Shown: in pieces, positions 1 to 6,656 of the stretch
Numbering within the stretch: the stretch's first letter is position 1
Layout of the letters: each line of letters starts with the position of its first letter
Source: Lachnospiraceae bacterium
GTDB lineage: Bacteria; Bacillota; Clostridia; Lachnospirales; Lachnospiraceae
Reading direction: 5' to 3'
DNA length: 9,701 bases
Assembly: GCA_017959525.1 (NCBI GenBank)
Contig: JAGDAL010000199.1
Span: 1-9,701, forward strand
Program-made: the position numbers and the translations under genes
Notes under the pieces: generated by a model
Database searches by the model: none
What the model saw: the letters and a program-made list of their open reading frames with translations, nothing else
Told to the model about the DNA's origin: nothing

Positions 1-591
1 CGGGTGCTTTGGATGCATCTAATCAAAGAGGAGGAAGAAGTAGAGGACCAAGAAGATACAGAAGATGCAGAGGATCCGGAAGAGGTCTTCACCGAAGAAG
101 AGGTAAAAGCCTTAGCGGAAGAGTTCTTCGAGGAAGAACCATCAACACCGGTACCGCCAAAGACAACCAAACAAAAACAAAAGAAGACAAAACAGGCGAG
201 TACCAAGGAATCATCCAACGATACCCTTGCTACTTTGCGCAAGGTTTTAGAAGATGAAGAAGCAAAAGAGGGAATCTATTTCCTGCTGCAGGAATTAGGG
301 AAGTTCCTTCGGATGTTGGCGCCGAAAAAGTGTCGGTACCAGGGCGAGTTCTATACCGGAGATCCGGCATTGACAGGAGAGATTACCGGCTTTATCGCTA
401 CGATTCCTTGGTTGCAACCGAGAAAAGGGAATTATATCCTGCCGGATTTTTCCAAAGAGGACTTCTACCTCTTTGGAACCATAGGAATCGCCGGATATAT
501 CCAGATGTATCGCATCGTTGGTATGGGCATTCGCATCTTCTTTCACAAGAACGTACGTAAGCTTTACGCTTATTTCAAGGATAATAACTAG
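1..591 (+). CDS. ytfI: DUF2953 (YtfI-like) protein, 5' truncated by window edge
   Basis: The reading frame is open from base 1 to the TAG at 589-591, giving 196 visible residues; the true start lies upstream of the window. The visible part has an acidic stretch (22 Asp/Glu in about 38 residues), then a Pro/Thr and Lys-rich basic linker, then a conserved C-terminal region containing YTGDPALTGEITG, a PDF motif and a final amphipathic/hydrophobic segment. The GDPxxTG motif and the position directly before ytfJ match DUF2953 proteins (YtfI in Bacillus subtilis). The biochemical function of this family is not known; the pairing with ytfJ suggests a sporulation link, which is inference. The stop codon overlaps the ribosome site of ytfJ (TAGGAGG), so the two genes are probably co-transcribed and translationally coupled. 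Identity as DUF2953 is fairly secure from motif and context; the role is open. Confidence 0.8.
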   Translation, partial: RVLWMHLIKEEEEVEDQEDTEDAEDPEEVFTEEEVKALAEEFFEEEPSTPVPPKTTKQKQKKTKQASTKESSNDTLATLRKVLEDEEAKEGIYFLLQELGKFLRMLAPKKCRYQGEFYTGDPALTGEITGFIATIPWLQPRKGNYILPDFSKEDFYLFGTIGIAGYIQMYRIVGMGIRIFFHKNVRKLYAYFKDNN

Positions 592-605
592 GAGGACATC
601 AGATT

Positions 606-1028
606 ATGGCAAAAGATCAAGAGGGATTTCAGACCACCATTCAGTCTCTGTTTCAGGGCATGGACAATTTCCTGTCTACCAAAACGGTGGTTGGAGAAGC
701 AATTCAATATGGGGATACAACCATTGTTCCTTTGGTGAATGTATCCTTTGGCGTTGGCGCAGGTGCGTTCTATAACGACAAGCATAATAACGGTGGCGGC
801 GGTATGGGTGGCAAGATGACCCCTTCCGCTGTGCTCGTAATTAAGAACGGCAATGTACGTCTGATTAACATTTCATCCCATAGCGGAATGGAGAAGCTTT
901 TGGATATGGTTCCGGATTTCGTAGACGGATTTATGAACAAGGGCGATAAAGACGAAGATGCCAGAAGCAAAGCGGCAGAGTGTGTGGAAGAGACCATTAT
1001 AGACGAAGCGGATTTTGAAGACGAATAA
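606..1028 (+). CDS. ytfJ: GerW/YtfJ family spore protein
   Basis: The 140-residue product matches the YtfJ/GerW family in size (about 150 residues in Bacillus) and layout. It has an N-terminal helix (TIQSLFQGMDNFLSTKTVVG), a central beta region with VGEAIQYGDTTIVPL, a Gly-rich loop (NNGGGGMGGKMTPSAVL), the strand VLVIKNGNVRLINI, and a short acidic C-terminal tail. In Bacillus, YtfJ is made in the forespore and GerW affects germination with some nutrients; a role in spores here is inferred from the family. The ATG at 606 follows AGGAGG at 590-595 with a 10-base gap. This site is fused to the stop codon of the upstream DUF2953 gene. The gene ends just before a terminator. No signal peptide or membrane segment is seen, in keeping with a cytoplasmic protein. 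Confidence 0.92.
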   Translation: MAKDQEGFQTTIQSLFQGMDNFLSTKTVVGEAIQYGDTTIVPLVNVSFGVGAGAFYNDKHNNGGGGMGGKMTPSAVLVIKNGNVRLINISSHSGMEKLLDMVPDFVDGFMNKGDKDEDARSKAAECVEETIIDEADFEDE

Positions 1029-1031
1029 AAG

Positions 1032-1074
1032 ACCCCCGGCGACTGCAAGAGAGCAGAAGTCGGGGTGATTTTTT
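1032..1074 (+). terminator. Rho-independent terminator after ytfJ
   Basis: An imperfect GC-rich hairpin begins 4 bases after the ytfJ stop. The outer stem ACCCC (1032-1036) pairs with GGGGT (1062-1066), and GACT (1041-1044) can pair with AGTC (1058-1061), leaving a four-base bulge. An alternative inner stem is CTGC/GCAG (1043-1046/1053-1056). The hairpin is followed by TTTTTT at 1069-1074. It would end the ytfI-ytfJ transcript before the opposing rpmB gene. Confidence 0.75.
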
Positions 1075-1076
1075 GC

Positions 1077-1107
1077 AAAAAAATAGCTTCCGATAAATCG
1101 GAAGCTA
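1077..1107 (-). terminator. Terminator of rpmB (minus strand)
   Basis: There is a perfect 11-bp stem, TAGCTTCCGAT (1084-1094) with ATCGGAAGCTA (1097-1107), and a two-base AA spacer, so the real loop is a little larger. On the minus strand it is followed by seven T residues (plus-strand A run at 1077-1083). It lies 14 bases past the rpmB stop codon, the expected place for an intrinsic terminator. It sits back to back with the ytfJ terminator. Confidence 0.9.
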
Positions 1108-1121
1108 CAGTGGAAACTCTA

Positions 1122-1307
1122 TTACGCTCTCTCTACTGCACCAGAACGCAAACAGGAAGTGCAAACATATAATCTCTTAGGAGTTCCGTTAACCTTACAT
1201 TTAACAGACTTAACGTTGGACTTCCACATTTTGTTTGAACGTCTATGTGAATGGCTCACATTGTTTCCGAAATGAGCGCCTTTACCGCAAATTGCACATT
1301 TTGCCAT
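1122..1307 (-). CDS. rpmB: 50S ribosomal protein bL28
   Basis: The 61-residue basic protein is ribosomal protein bL28, a component of the large subunit. It starts with MAKCAICGKG and contains the typical NNVSHSHRRS and RLYVCTSCL segments. Cys4/Cys7 and Cys49/Cys52 form two CxxC pairs, so this is the zinc-binding (C+) form rather than the zinc-free paralogue used under zinc limitation. The ATG (1307-1305 on the minus strand) has a near-ideal ribosome site, AAGGAGGT, 6 bases upstream. A promoter and a terminator flank it, so it is transcribed alone, divergently from the chemoreceptor gene. In Bacillus, rpmB is likewise divergent from yloU-yloV; here two other genes lie between them. Confidence 0.98.
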   Translation of the reverse strand: MAKCAICGKGAHFGNNVSHSHRRSNKMWKSNVKSVKCKVNGTPKRLYVCTSCLRSGAVERA

Positions 1308-1358
1308 GATAGCACCTCCTTAACAATTCATTTTCGGCCGTTGCAACGCAACAAAAGT

Positions 1359-1387
1359 ATATTAACAAAGGATATATAAAAAAGCAA
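1359..1387 (-). promoter_or_regulatory. Predicted vegetative (sigma-A type) promoter of rpmB
   Basis: On the minus strand, TTGCTT (plus 1382-1387) and TAATAT (plus 1359-1364) are separated by exactly 17 bases. Each box matches the consensus at four or more positions. Upstream is a very A/T-rich stretch (about 1391-1430) that could act as an UP element, as expected for a ribosomal protein gene. Transcription would begin near 1352, giving a leader of about 45 bases before the start codon. The leader holds a short palindrome (1339-1348). Confidence 0.7.
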
Positions 1388-1453
1388 GTTCTTTTTCCAT
1401 AATTTTTTAAAAAGTTTTTTGATAGAAAAACCAAGAATAAACAGGGGTCGACG

Positions 1454-1482
1454 TTCATTTTTCTTATGAATTATGTTATAAT
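1454..1482 (+). promoter_or_regulatory. Predicted promoter of the chemoreceptor/binding-protein unit
   Basis: A perfect TATAAT (1477-1482) is preceded by TGT, which makes an extended -10 element. The -35 box at 17 bases spacing is poor (TTCATT, 1454-1459), which is usual for extended -10 promoters. Transcription would start near 1489. Two inverted repeats overlap the promoter: TTCAT (1454-1458) with ATGAA (1466-1470), and AATTAT (1469-1474) with ATAATT (1478-1483). Either could be an operator, but the region is A/T-rich, so chance is possible. No sigma-28 motility promoter (TAAA plus GCCGATAA) was found. Confidence 0.65.
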
Positions 1483-1498
1483 TGTATGCAATCAAAAG

Positions 1499-1504
1499 AG
1501 GAGG
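1499..1504 (+). promoter_or_regulatory. Ribosome binding site that fixes the chemoreceptor start
   Basis: AGGAGG lies 5 bases before the ATG at 1510. An in-frame ATG at 1486 lies upstream of this site and of the predicted transcription start (about 1489), so translation starts at 1510. Confidence 0.85.
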
Positions 1505-1509
1505 CAACT

Positions 1510-3495
1510 ATGAATAAAGTATCAAAAAAACGTACTACGATACGTGCAAAATTCTTATTATCAATTCTTCCGATTCTTGCGGCAACCATTATTGTCTTGG
1601 TCGCAATTTCTGCCCAATTATCGAAGATTTACCTGGAGGATATGTCAATCGCACAGTTGGATTCTTCCATTACCAATCAGAGCGATAACATTGAGTCCTG
1701 GCTGAACAAGAATCTGGAGTTCTTCAGTACGGTAAAGCATACCATTGAGACAACAAATCCGGATGAACAGCAGTTACAGACCATCATCAATTCCACCTAT
1801 GGCTACAACAAGTACGCCCCGAATGGTCTCTACATTGCTTCTACCAACGGTAAATTCATCAAGGCTGCCGGATCCGATCAGAAGGTTTCCAATGTAACCG
1901 GAGAGCAGTGGTTTGTCCAGGGCTTGACCCGTGTCAACATGGACTACGGTACTGCATATCAGAACGAGAACGGTGATTTCGTCGTATCCGCATCCGGTAT
2001 TTTGCTGCTGGAAGGGGATGATACCAAGGTTATTTCCTCTGACGTGGATTTGAACCAGATCAGTATCATCGTAAATTCCGGTGTAAAAATGGACGGTGCT
2101 AAGGCATTCCTTGTAGACCGTTATGACGGAACCATTTTGGCTCACCCGAACGCATCTTATGTATCCACAAATTTGGATGACCAGACCGGAACCTTTATGA
2201 CCGGTGTGGCAGAGCATGTCCGAAGTCGGGATTATGAGTCTACTACCATTGGCAAATACTACGTAGATTTCAAGCAGATTACCGGTAGTGATTGGTTATT
2301 GATTTCTTATGTACCGAAGGATTTGATTCTTTCCAACATCCGGAACTTAACCTTCATCTTAATTGCAGTGGGCGTATTGGCATTGCTTTTGGTTGGTGTC
2401 ATTATCTGGCTTCTTGCATCCAAGTTGTTCCGTCCGTTGTCTGAGATTACCGAGGATATTACCCGTATGGCATCCGGTGATTTCACCGTAGATGTTACGG
2501 CTGCAAGCAACGATGAAATCGGTTTGATGGCAGAGAAGATGAAAGAGTTCATCGGCAGCATGCGTCATATGATTTCTTCCATTAATGCAGAGTCTGCCAA
2601 GTTAAAAGACGAGTCCGAGAATTCCAACCGGGTATCCGAGAGCATGTTCAATGCTTCCCAGTCCCAGGCAGAAGCTATGCAGGGCTTGAATAACACAGTC
2701 GATCAGTTGGCCGTTGCCGTTAACGAAATCGCTGAGAATGCAACCACACTTGCAATGGTTGTTACCGATACCAAGGATAATTCCGAGCAGGCCAATATCA
2801 GCATGAAAGAAACCGTTGAGATTTCCAAGAAGGGCCGTGACGATATGGAACATCTTGGAACTGCAATGAGTGAGATTAAGAGTGCGAACCAGGAACTGGT
2901 AGTATCCATCGGCAAGGTTGGTGCTGCTTCCGAAGAGATTACCAAGATTGTTGGTATGATTGCGGAAATCGCAGACGAGACCAACCTGTTGTCCTTGAAT
3001 GCGTCCATTGAGGCCGCACGTGCCGGTGAAGCCGGAAGAGGATTCGCGGTTGTTGCTACCGAAATCGGTAATTTGGCGCAGAATTCTTCTGCCAGTGCAG
3101 AGACCATTGCCAAGCTCATTCAGCAGGTTCGTGATTTGATTGATGATGTTGTAAAACAGGCAAATTCTTCCGCAGAGCGCATCGAAGAGAACTCAGAGCT
3201 GATTCATGCAGCGGTTGAGACCTTTGATCATATTTACACTACCATTCAGACTTCGAACGATCAGTTAGAGGCAGTGGTTAACAATATTCAGAAGGTTTCC
3301 GATGTTGCTACGAACGTGGCTGCAATTTCCGAAGAGCAGGCAGCCAGCACGGATGAAATTCTCGAGACATCCAAGAATATGGTGGAACATGCACAGAACA
3401 TTACGTCCAACAGTCAGGATGTGGCAGCCAACTCCAATGAATTGGCCGGCACTTCTCAGACACTGGCAGATCACGTGGCACAGTTCCGTATTTAG
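1510..3495 (+). CDS. Methyl-accepting chemotaxis protein with dCache-type sensor
   Basis: The 661-residue protein is a transmembrane chemoreceptor that would signal through CheA/CheW to the flagellar motor. A basic N-terminus ([15 protein letters not shown]) precedes membrane segment 1 (about residues 16-37). An extracellular sensor of about 240 residues follows, then membrane segment 2 (about 279-302), a HAMP domain (about 303-355, with LFRPLSEI and a DEIG motif), and a long helical signalling domain. The hairpin tip at about 486-518 carries the hallmark [20 protein letters not shown]. The sensor shows double-Cache features (GEQWFVQGL at 131-139, [11 protein letters not shown] at 203-213, [10 protein letters not shown] at 260-269). 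The Arg usually found just before WY in amino-acid-binding dCache sensors is absent (GEQWF), so an amino-acid ligand is not supported. No C-terminal CheR/CheB-tethering pentapeptide is seen. The stop codon is fused to the ribosome site of the next gene, a binding lipoprotein, which suggests they work together. The ligand is unknown. Confidence 0.96.
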   Translation: MNKVSKKRTTIRAKFLLSILPILAATIIVLVAISAQLSKIYLEDMSIAQLDSSITNQSDNIESWLNKNLEFFSTVKHTIETTNPDEQQLQTIINSTYGYNKYAPNGLYIASTNGKFIKAAGSDQKVSNVTGEQWFVQGLTRVNMDYGTAYQNENGDFVVSASGILLLEGDDTKVISSDVDLNQISIIVNSGVKMDGAKAFLVDRYDGTILAHPNASYVSTNLDDQTGTFMTGVAEHVRSRDYESTTIGKYYVDFKQITGSDWLLISYVPKDLILSNIRNLTFILIAVGVLALLLVGVIIWLLASKLFRPLSEITEDITRMASGDFTVDVTAASNDEIGLMAEKMKEFIGSMRHMISSINAESAKLKDESENSNRVSESMFNASQSQAEAMQGLNNTVDQLAVAVNEIAENATTLAMVVTDTKDNSEQANISMKETVEISKKGRDDMEHLGTAMSEIKSANQELVVSIGKVGAASEEITKIVGMIAEIADETNLLSLNASIEAARAGEAGRGFAVVATEIGNLAQNSSASAETIAKLIQQVRDLIDDVVKQANSSAERIEENSELIHAAVETFDHIYTTIQTSNDQLEAVVNNIQKVSDVATNVAAISEEQAASTDEILETSKNMVEHAQNITSNSQDVAANSNELAGTSQTLADHVAQFRI

Positions 3496-3506
3496 GAGGA
3501 TGAATC

Positions 3507-4490
3507 ATGAAGAAGAATATATTACGTAGAATACTTTCCGTACTTACCGGTGTAGCTTTGGTAGGTACCTTGTTTACCGGCTGCACCTCCACCAAGTCTT
3601 CCGGAGGAAGCGGTGGCGCCAAAATTTTATATGTTGAAACCGACGATGATGATACGTTCCGTGCGTCTTTGACTGAGGGTATTATGTCTGCCGCTGCAAC
3701 CTATGGAGTTACCGTGGATCAAGTTTTAACCGGCAATTCTGTAGCAAAACAGGTAGAAGAGATTCAGAACGCTAAGGCGAATGGTTATACCGGAATTATT
3801 TGTCGTTTGGCAGATGTTGCAACTGCATTACAGATTGAAGATGCCAGCGACCTTCCTATCGTATTCGTAAATAACCAGCCGGATGATAACCGCCTGAAGG
3901 ATTCCAAGTATGTATACGTTGGATCTCCGGAAGAAGATGCCGGAACTTATGAGGCTGAGTTTGTCTGGAATAAATTGGGCAAGCCATCTTCCGTAAATTT
4001 GGTTATCATGCGTGGTGAGAAGGGCCATTCCGCAACAGAAGGCCGTACCAATGCTGCCCGGAATTACTTCAAGGATCAGGGCGTTCAGGTGAATATCGTA
4101 TTTTCCGATTATGCCAACTGGTCTACGGATAACGCCTTCAATTACATGAGCATTATTGATAAGCAGCATGTAGCTTATGATGCGGTCATTTGTAACAACG
4201 ACTCCATGGCGCTTGGTGTGGTAGATTACTTGAATAAGCACGGCAAGGCAGATATTCCGGTAACCGGTGTTGACGCAACTGCAGACGGTTGTGCATCCAT
4301 CGCTGCCGGCGGTATGGATTTTACCGTATTACAGAGTGCAGCCGGACAGGGCGAGCGTGCTGTAGAGGCCATTTCCATCATGGCTGACGGCGGTTCCATT
4401 TCTTCGGTTGCCGGTGTAACGGAGAACGGTAAATACATCTGGGTTCCGTTCGAAAAAGTAGACGCTTCGAATGTGTCTTCCTATCAGTAA
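3507..4490 (+). CDS. Substrate-binding lipoprotein, galactose/glucose-binding (MglB) like
   Basis: The 327-residue protein belongs to the periplasmic-binding-protein-like class I fold (Peripla_BP_4, sugar-binding type). A lipoprotein signal (basic MKKNILRR, hydrophobic run, LFTGC) would place lipidated Cys26 on the outer face of the membrane. A Ser/Gly linker precedes the mature domain. Family signatures are FVNNQP (120-125), YVGSPEEDAGTYEAE (137-151), MRGEKGHSATEGRT (168-181), NNDSMALG (230-237), PVTGVDA (251-257) and TVLQ (273-276). By recalled alignment with E. coli GGBP, the Trp in ANWST, the Asn-Asn-Asp and the Asp in GVDA are kept, while the sugar-contacting Asp154 is replaced by Ala176 and the calcium loop is missing. 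The ligand is therefore probably a sugar or sugar-like compound but cannot be named. The start is 11 bases after the chemoreceptor stop with a fused TAGGAGG site. No transporter permease or ATPase gene is nearby. Confidence 0.9.
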   Translation: MKKNILRRILSVLTGVALVGTLFTGCTSTKSSGGSGGAKILYVETDDDDTFRASLTEGIMSAAATYGVTVDQVLTGNSVAKQVEEIQNAKANGYTGIICRLADVATALQIEDASDLPIVFVNNQPDDNRLKDSKYVYVGSPEEDAGTYEAEFVWNKLGKPSSVNLVIMRGEKGHSATEGRTNAARNYFKDQGVQVNIVFSDYANWSTDNAFNYMSIIDKQHVAYDAVICNNDSMALGVVDYLNKHGKADIPVTGVDATADGCASIAAGGMDFTVLQSAAGQGERAVEAISIMADGGSISSVAGVTENGKYIWVPFEKVDASNVSSYQ

Positions 4491-4501
4491 AAGGGATGCG
4501 A

Positions 4502-4529
4502 TTGTTTTTTTGAAAAAAATGATTATAAT
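4502..4529 (+). promoter_or_regulatory. Predicted promoter of yloU-yloV
   Basis: A perfect TATAAT (4524-4529) lies 16 bases after TTGTTT (4502-4507). Transcription would begin near 4536, leaving a leader of about 45 bases. The 90-base gap after the binding-lipoprotein gene has no GC-rich terminator hairpin, only T7-G-A7 (4505-4519), so some readthrough from the upstream unit is possible. Confidence 0.65.
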
Positions 4530-4567
4530 GTTAATGTGTTCTGTCTATGGACAGGCAAAATCTTTTT

Positions 4568-4572
4568 GGAGG
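4568..4572 (+). promoter_or_regulatory. Ribosome binding site that fixes the yloU start
   Basis: GGAGG lies 8 bases before the ATG at 4581. An in-frame ATG at 4536 coincides with the predicted transcription start, lacks a ribosome site, and would add 15 residues not typical of the family. The start at 4581 is therefore chosen. Confidence 0.85.
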
Positions 4573-4580
4573 TTTTAATT

Positions 4581-4946
4581 ATGCACGGTAAAGGTCAAAT
4601 GGAAACAGAGTTGGGCAAGATTATCGTTGACACAGATGTAATTGCAACCTATGCTGGTGCAGTTGCAGTAGAGTGCTTCGGAATCGTAGGAATGGCTGCC
4701 GTTAACATGAAGGACGGTTTGGTAAAGCTCCTGAAGAAAGATTACTTAAGCCATGGTATTGATGTGAATGTTGCAGAAGATAATTCTATTTCTTTGGATT
4801 TTCATGTCATTGTATCTTATGGTATCAGCATTGCTACCGTTACAGATAACTTAAAAGAAACCGTAAAATACAAGGTAGAAGAGTTTACCGGTATGAAGGT
4901 TGAGAATATTAACATTTACATCGAAGGCATTCGTGTAATTGATTAG
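4581..4946 (+). CDS. yloU: Asp23/Gls24 family protein (YloU)
   Basis: The 121-residue product is an Asp23/Gls24 family protein. The N-terminal part has GKIIVDTDVIATYAGAVAVE, followed by CFGIVGMA. The centre alternates hydrophobic and polar strands (ISLDFHVIVSYGISI), and the C-terminus has VEEFTGMKVENINIYIEGI, the usual family ending. Members are associated with the cell envelope (Asp23 in Staphylococcus is membrane-anchored through AmaP). This protein has no signal peptide or membrane segment of its own. It lies directly before yloV, as in Bacillus, and its stop codon is fused to the yloV ribosome site, so the two are almost certainly one operon. The molecular role of the yloU-type paralogue is not established; envelope stress or lipid homeostasis is inferred from family and neighbour. 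Confidence 0.93.
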   Translation: MHGKGQMETELGKIIVDTDVIATYAGAVAVECFGIVGMAAVNMKDGLVKLLKKDYLSHGIDVNVAEDNSISLDFHVIVSYGISIATVTDNLKETVKYKVEEFTGMKVENINIYIEGIRVID

Positions 4947-4959
4947 GAGGATTTTGTAA

Positions 4960-6606
4960 GTGGAAATCACAACATTAAATGCGTCTCAAGTTTCCAAGAT
5001 GTTTTTGGCTGGCGCGAAAAAGCTTGAGGCAAACAAAGACTTGATCAACGAGCTCAATGTCTTCCCGGTTCCTGATGGAGATACCGGTACTAATATGACG
5101 ATGACCATTATGTCTGCGGCCAGAGAAGTCAGCACCTTAGAGACTTTGGATATGAAGTCCGTATCCAAGGCGATTTCTTCCGGTTCCCTGCGTGGAGCAA
5201 GAGGTAACTCCGGTGTTATTCTTTCTCAGTTGTTCCGTGGATTCACCAAGGTCATTAAGAAAGAAGAAGAATTAACCGTAGATATTCTTTGTGAAGCATG
5301 CCAGAAGAGTGTGGAGACTGCCTATCGTGCAGTTATGAAGCCGAAGGAAGGTACCATTCTTACCGTTGCTCGTGCAGCTGCAGATCGTGCTTTGGAAGTG
5401 GTCGATACCACCGATGATATCTTGGTATTCACTGAGGAGATTTTAAAAGCTGCTGATGAAATGCTTCAGAAGACTCCGGATTTACTTCCGGTATTGAAGC
5501 AGGCCGGTGTTGTAGATTCCGGTGGACAGGGCTTGGTAGAGGTATTATCCGGCGCATATGATTTCTTATCCGGTAAGGAAGTGGATCTGACCATCGATGG
5601 TTCCGATACATCCACTACCGAAGAGAAGGAAGAGGAGTTCTTCGAGTTCCTGTATTCCTTGCATTTGACTTTGGAGGCAACCAACAGCTTCCAGAATCAG
5701 GATGAGAATGAGATTCGCGTATACTTAGAGGCAATTGCCAACCAGATGAAGATCACAACCGCAGGCAATCGTATGGAAGTAGAGATGCTGACTAACGAGC
5801 CGGGTCGTGTTATCAATAAGGCATTGAAGTATGGTTCCATCCATTCTGTTGTGCTTACCAACTTACGTGACGATAAGGCATCCGATGATTCACCGGCGTT
5901 GAAGACGCTTGCGAAGGCAGAGGAGAAGAAAGCAGAAGAGCCACCAAAGGATATGGGATTTGTTGCTGTATCCATCGGTGAAGGTATGAACCAGATTTTC
6001 CGTGACTTGGGCGCTGATTACATCATTGAAGGTGGTCAGACCATGAACCCAAGTACCGAAGATATCTTGAAGGCAATCGACCAGGTCAATGCCAAGACTG
6101 TATTTGTTCTTCCAAACAACAAGAACATTGTATTGGCTGCGAACCAGGCAAGAGATATTTGTGAAGACAAGAATATTGTTGTTCTTCCAACCAAGACATT
6201 GCCTCAGGGTATTACCGCATTGATCAACTTCGTTCCGGATGCTTCTGTAGAAGAGAAAACCGAAACCATGACCGGTGAACTTGCTAACGTGAAGTCCGGT
6301 GAGATTACCTATGCGGTACGTGATACCATCATTGATGATAAGACCATCAAAGAAGGCGATTACATGGGTATCGGCGATACCGGTATCGTTGCTGTAAATC
6401 CGGATCTGGATGCGGTTATGATTGAGACCTTGCAGATCCTTTGTGATGACGATTCCTCTTTGATTAGCCTTTACGCCGGTTCTGATGTTACTGATGCAGA
6501 GGCCGAAGCAATGGCTGCCAAAGTAACCGAAGCATTCCCGAATGTTGAAGTAGAGCTTCAGCAGGGCGGACAGCCGGTATATTTCTATGTATTATCTGTA
6601 GAGTAA
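4960..6606 (+). CDS. yloV: DAK2-domain FakA-like kinase (YloV)
   Basis: The 548-residue protein has the FakA/YloV layout. The N-terminal DhaL/DAK2 kinase domain (about 1-205) holds NVFPVPDGDTGTNMTMT (33-49), whose Asp39 and Asp41 are expected to bind magnesium-ATP, RGARGNSGVILSQ (78-90) and DSGGQGL (186-192). A divergent middle domain (about 220-320) follows. A C-terminal domain (about 331-548) carries IIEGGQTMNPSTEDIL (355-370) and VLPNNKNI (383-390). FakA phosphorylates fatty acids held by FakB (DegV-fold) partners so that exogenous acids can enter phospholipid synthesis; no fakB lies in this window. The start is GTG at 4960, 9 bases after AGGAGG. The Cys and two His that bind metal in the middle domain of characterised FakA are not found here. 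Kinase motifs are intact, so loss of catalysis is not implied. Confidence 0.93.
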   Translation: MEITTLNASQVSKMFLAGAKKLEANKDLINELNVFPVPDGDTGTNMTMTIMSAAREVSTLETLDMKSVSKAISSGSLRGARGNSGVILSQLFRGFTKVIKKEEELTVDILCEACQKSVETAYRAVMKPKEGTILTVARAAADRALEVVDTTDDILVFTEEILKAADEMLQKTPDLLPVLKQAGVVDSGGQGLVEVLSGAYDFLSGKEVDLTIDGSDTSTTEEKEEEFFEFLYSLHLTLEATNSFQNQDENEIRVYLEAIANQMKITTAGNRMEVEMLTNEPGRVINKALKYGSIHSVVLTNLRDDKASDDSPALKTLAKAEEKKAEEPPKDMGFVAVSIGEGMNQIFRDLGADYIIEGGQTMNPSTEDILKAIDQVNAKTVFVLPNNKNIVLAANQARDICEDKNIVVLPTKTLPQGITALINFVPDASVEEKTETMTGELANVKSGEITYAVRDTIIDDKTIKEGDYMGIGDTGIVAVNPDLDAVMIETLQILCDDDSSLISLYAGSDVTDAEAEAMAAKVTEAFPNVEVELQQGGQPVYFYVLSVE

Positions 6607-6610
6607 TTAC

Positions 6611-6642
6611 AATCCTGCGTTCCTTATGGGCGCAGGATTTTT
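6611..6642 (+). terminator. Rho-independent terminator after yloV
   Basis: A perfect 9-bp stem, AATCCTGCG (6611-6619) with CGCAGGATT (6631-6639), encloses an 11-base loop and runs into TTTTT (6638-6642). It lies 4 bases after the yloV stop and ends 14 bases before the recG start codon, so it separates or attenuates transcription between the two genes. Confidence 0.9.
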
Positions 6643-6656
6643 CTTAGGATGAACCG

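Noticed and set aside
770..1078. Minus-strand open frame opposite ytfJ
   Set aside because: It is a shadow of the GerW coding sequence; it is Ser/Pro-rich, lacks a ribosome site and overlaps the terminator.
1438..1464. Possible sigma-28 motility promoter before the chemoreceptor (TAAA at 1438-1441)
   Set aside because: The bases at the correct spacing do not resemble GCCGATAA, and a better extended -10 promoter is present.
1486..1509. Upstream in-frame ATG for the chemoreceptor
   Set aside because: It lies before the predicted transcription start and the AGGAGG site, and the added residues (MQSKEEAT) do not resemble a receptor N-terminus.
1774..3474. Several minus-strand open frames opposite the chemoreceptor gene
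   Set aside because: They are Ser/Ala/Cys-rich or low-complexity products of codon bias in the sense gene, without ribosome sites or family motifs.
4536..4580. Upstream in-frame ATG for yloU
   Set aside because: It has no ribosome site, coincides with the predicted transcription start, and lies upstream of GGAGG at 4568-4572.
1308..4580. Mobile element carrying the chemoreceptor pair
   Set aside because: No transposase, integrase, terminal inverted repeats or flanking direct repeats were seen on reading the edges.
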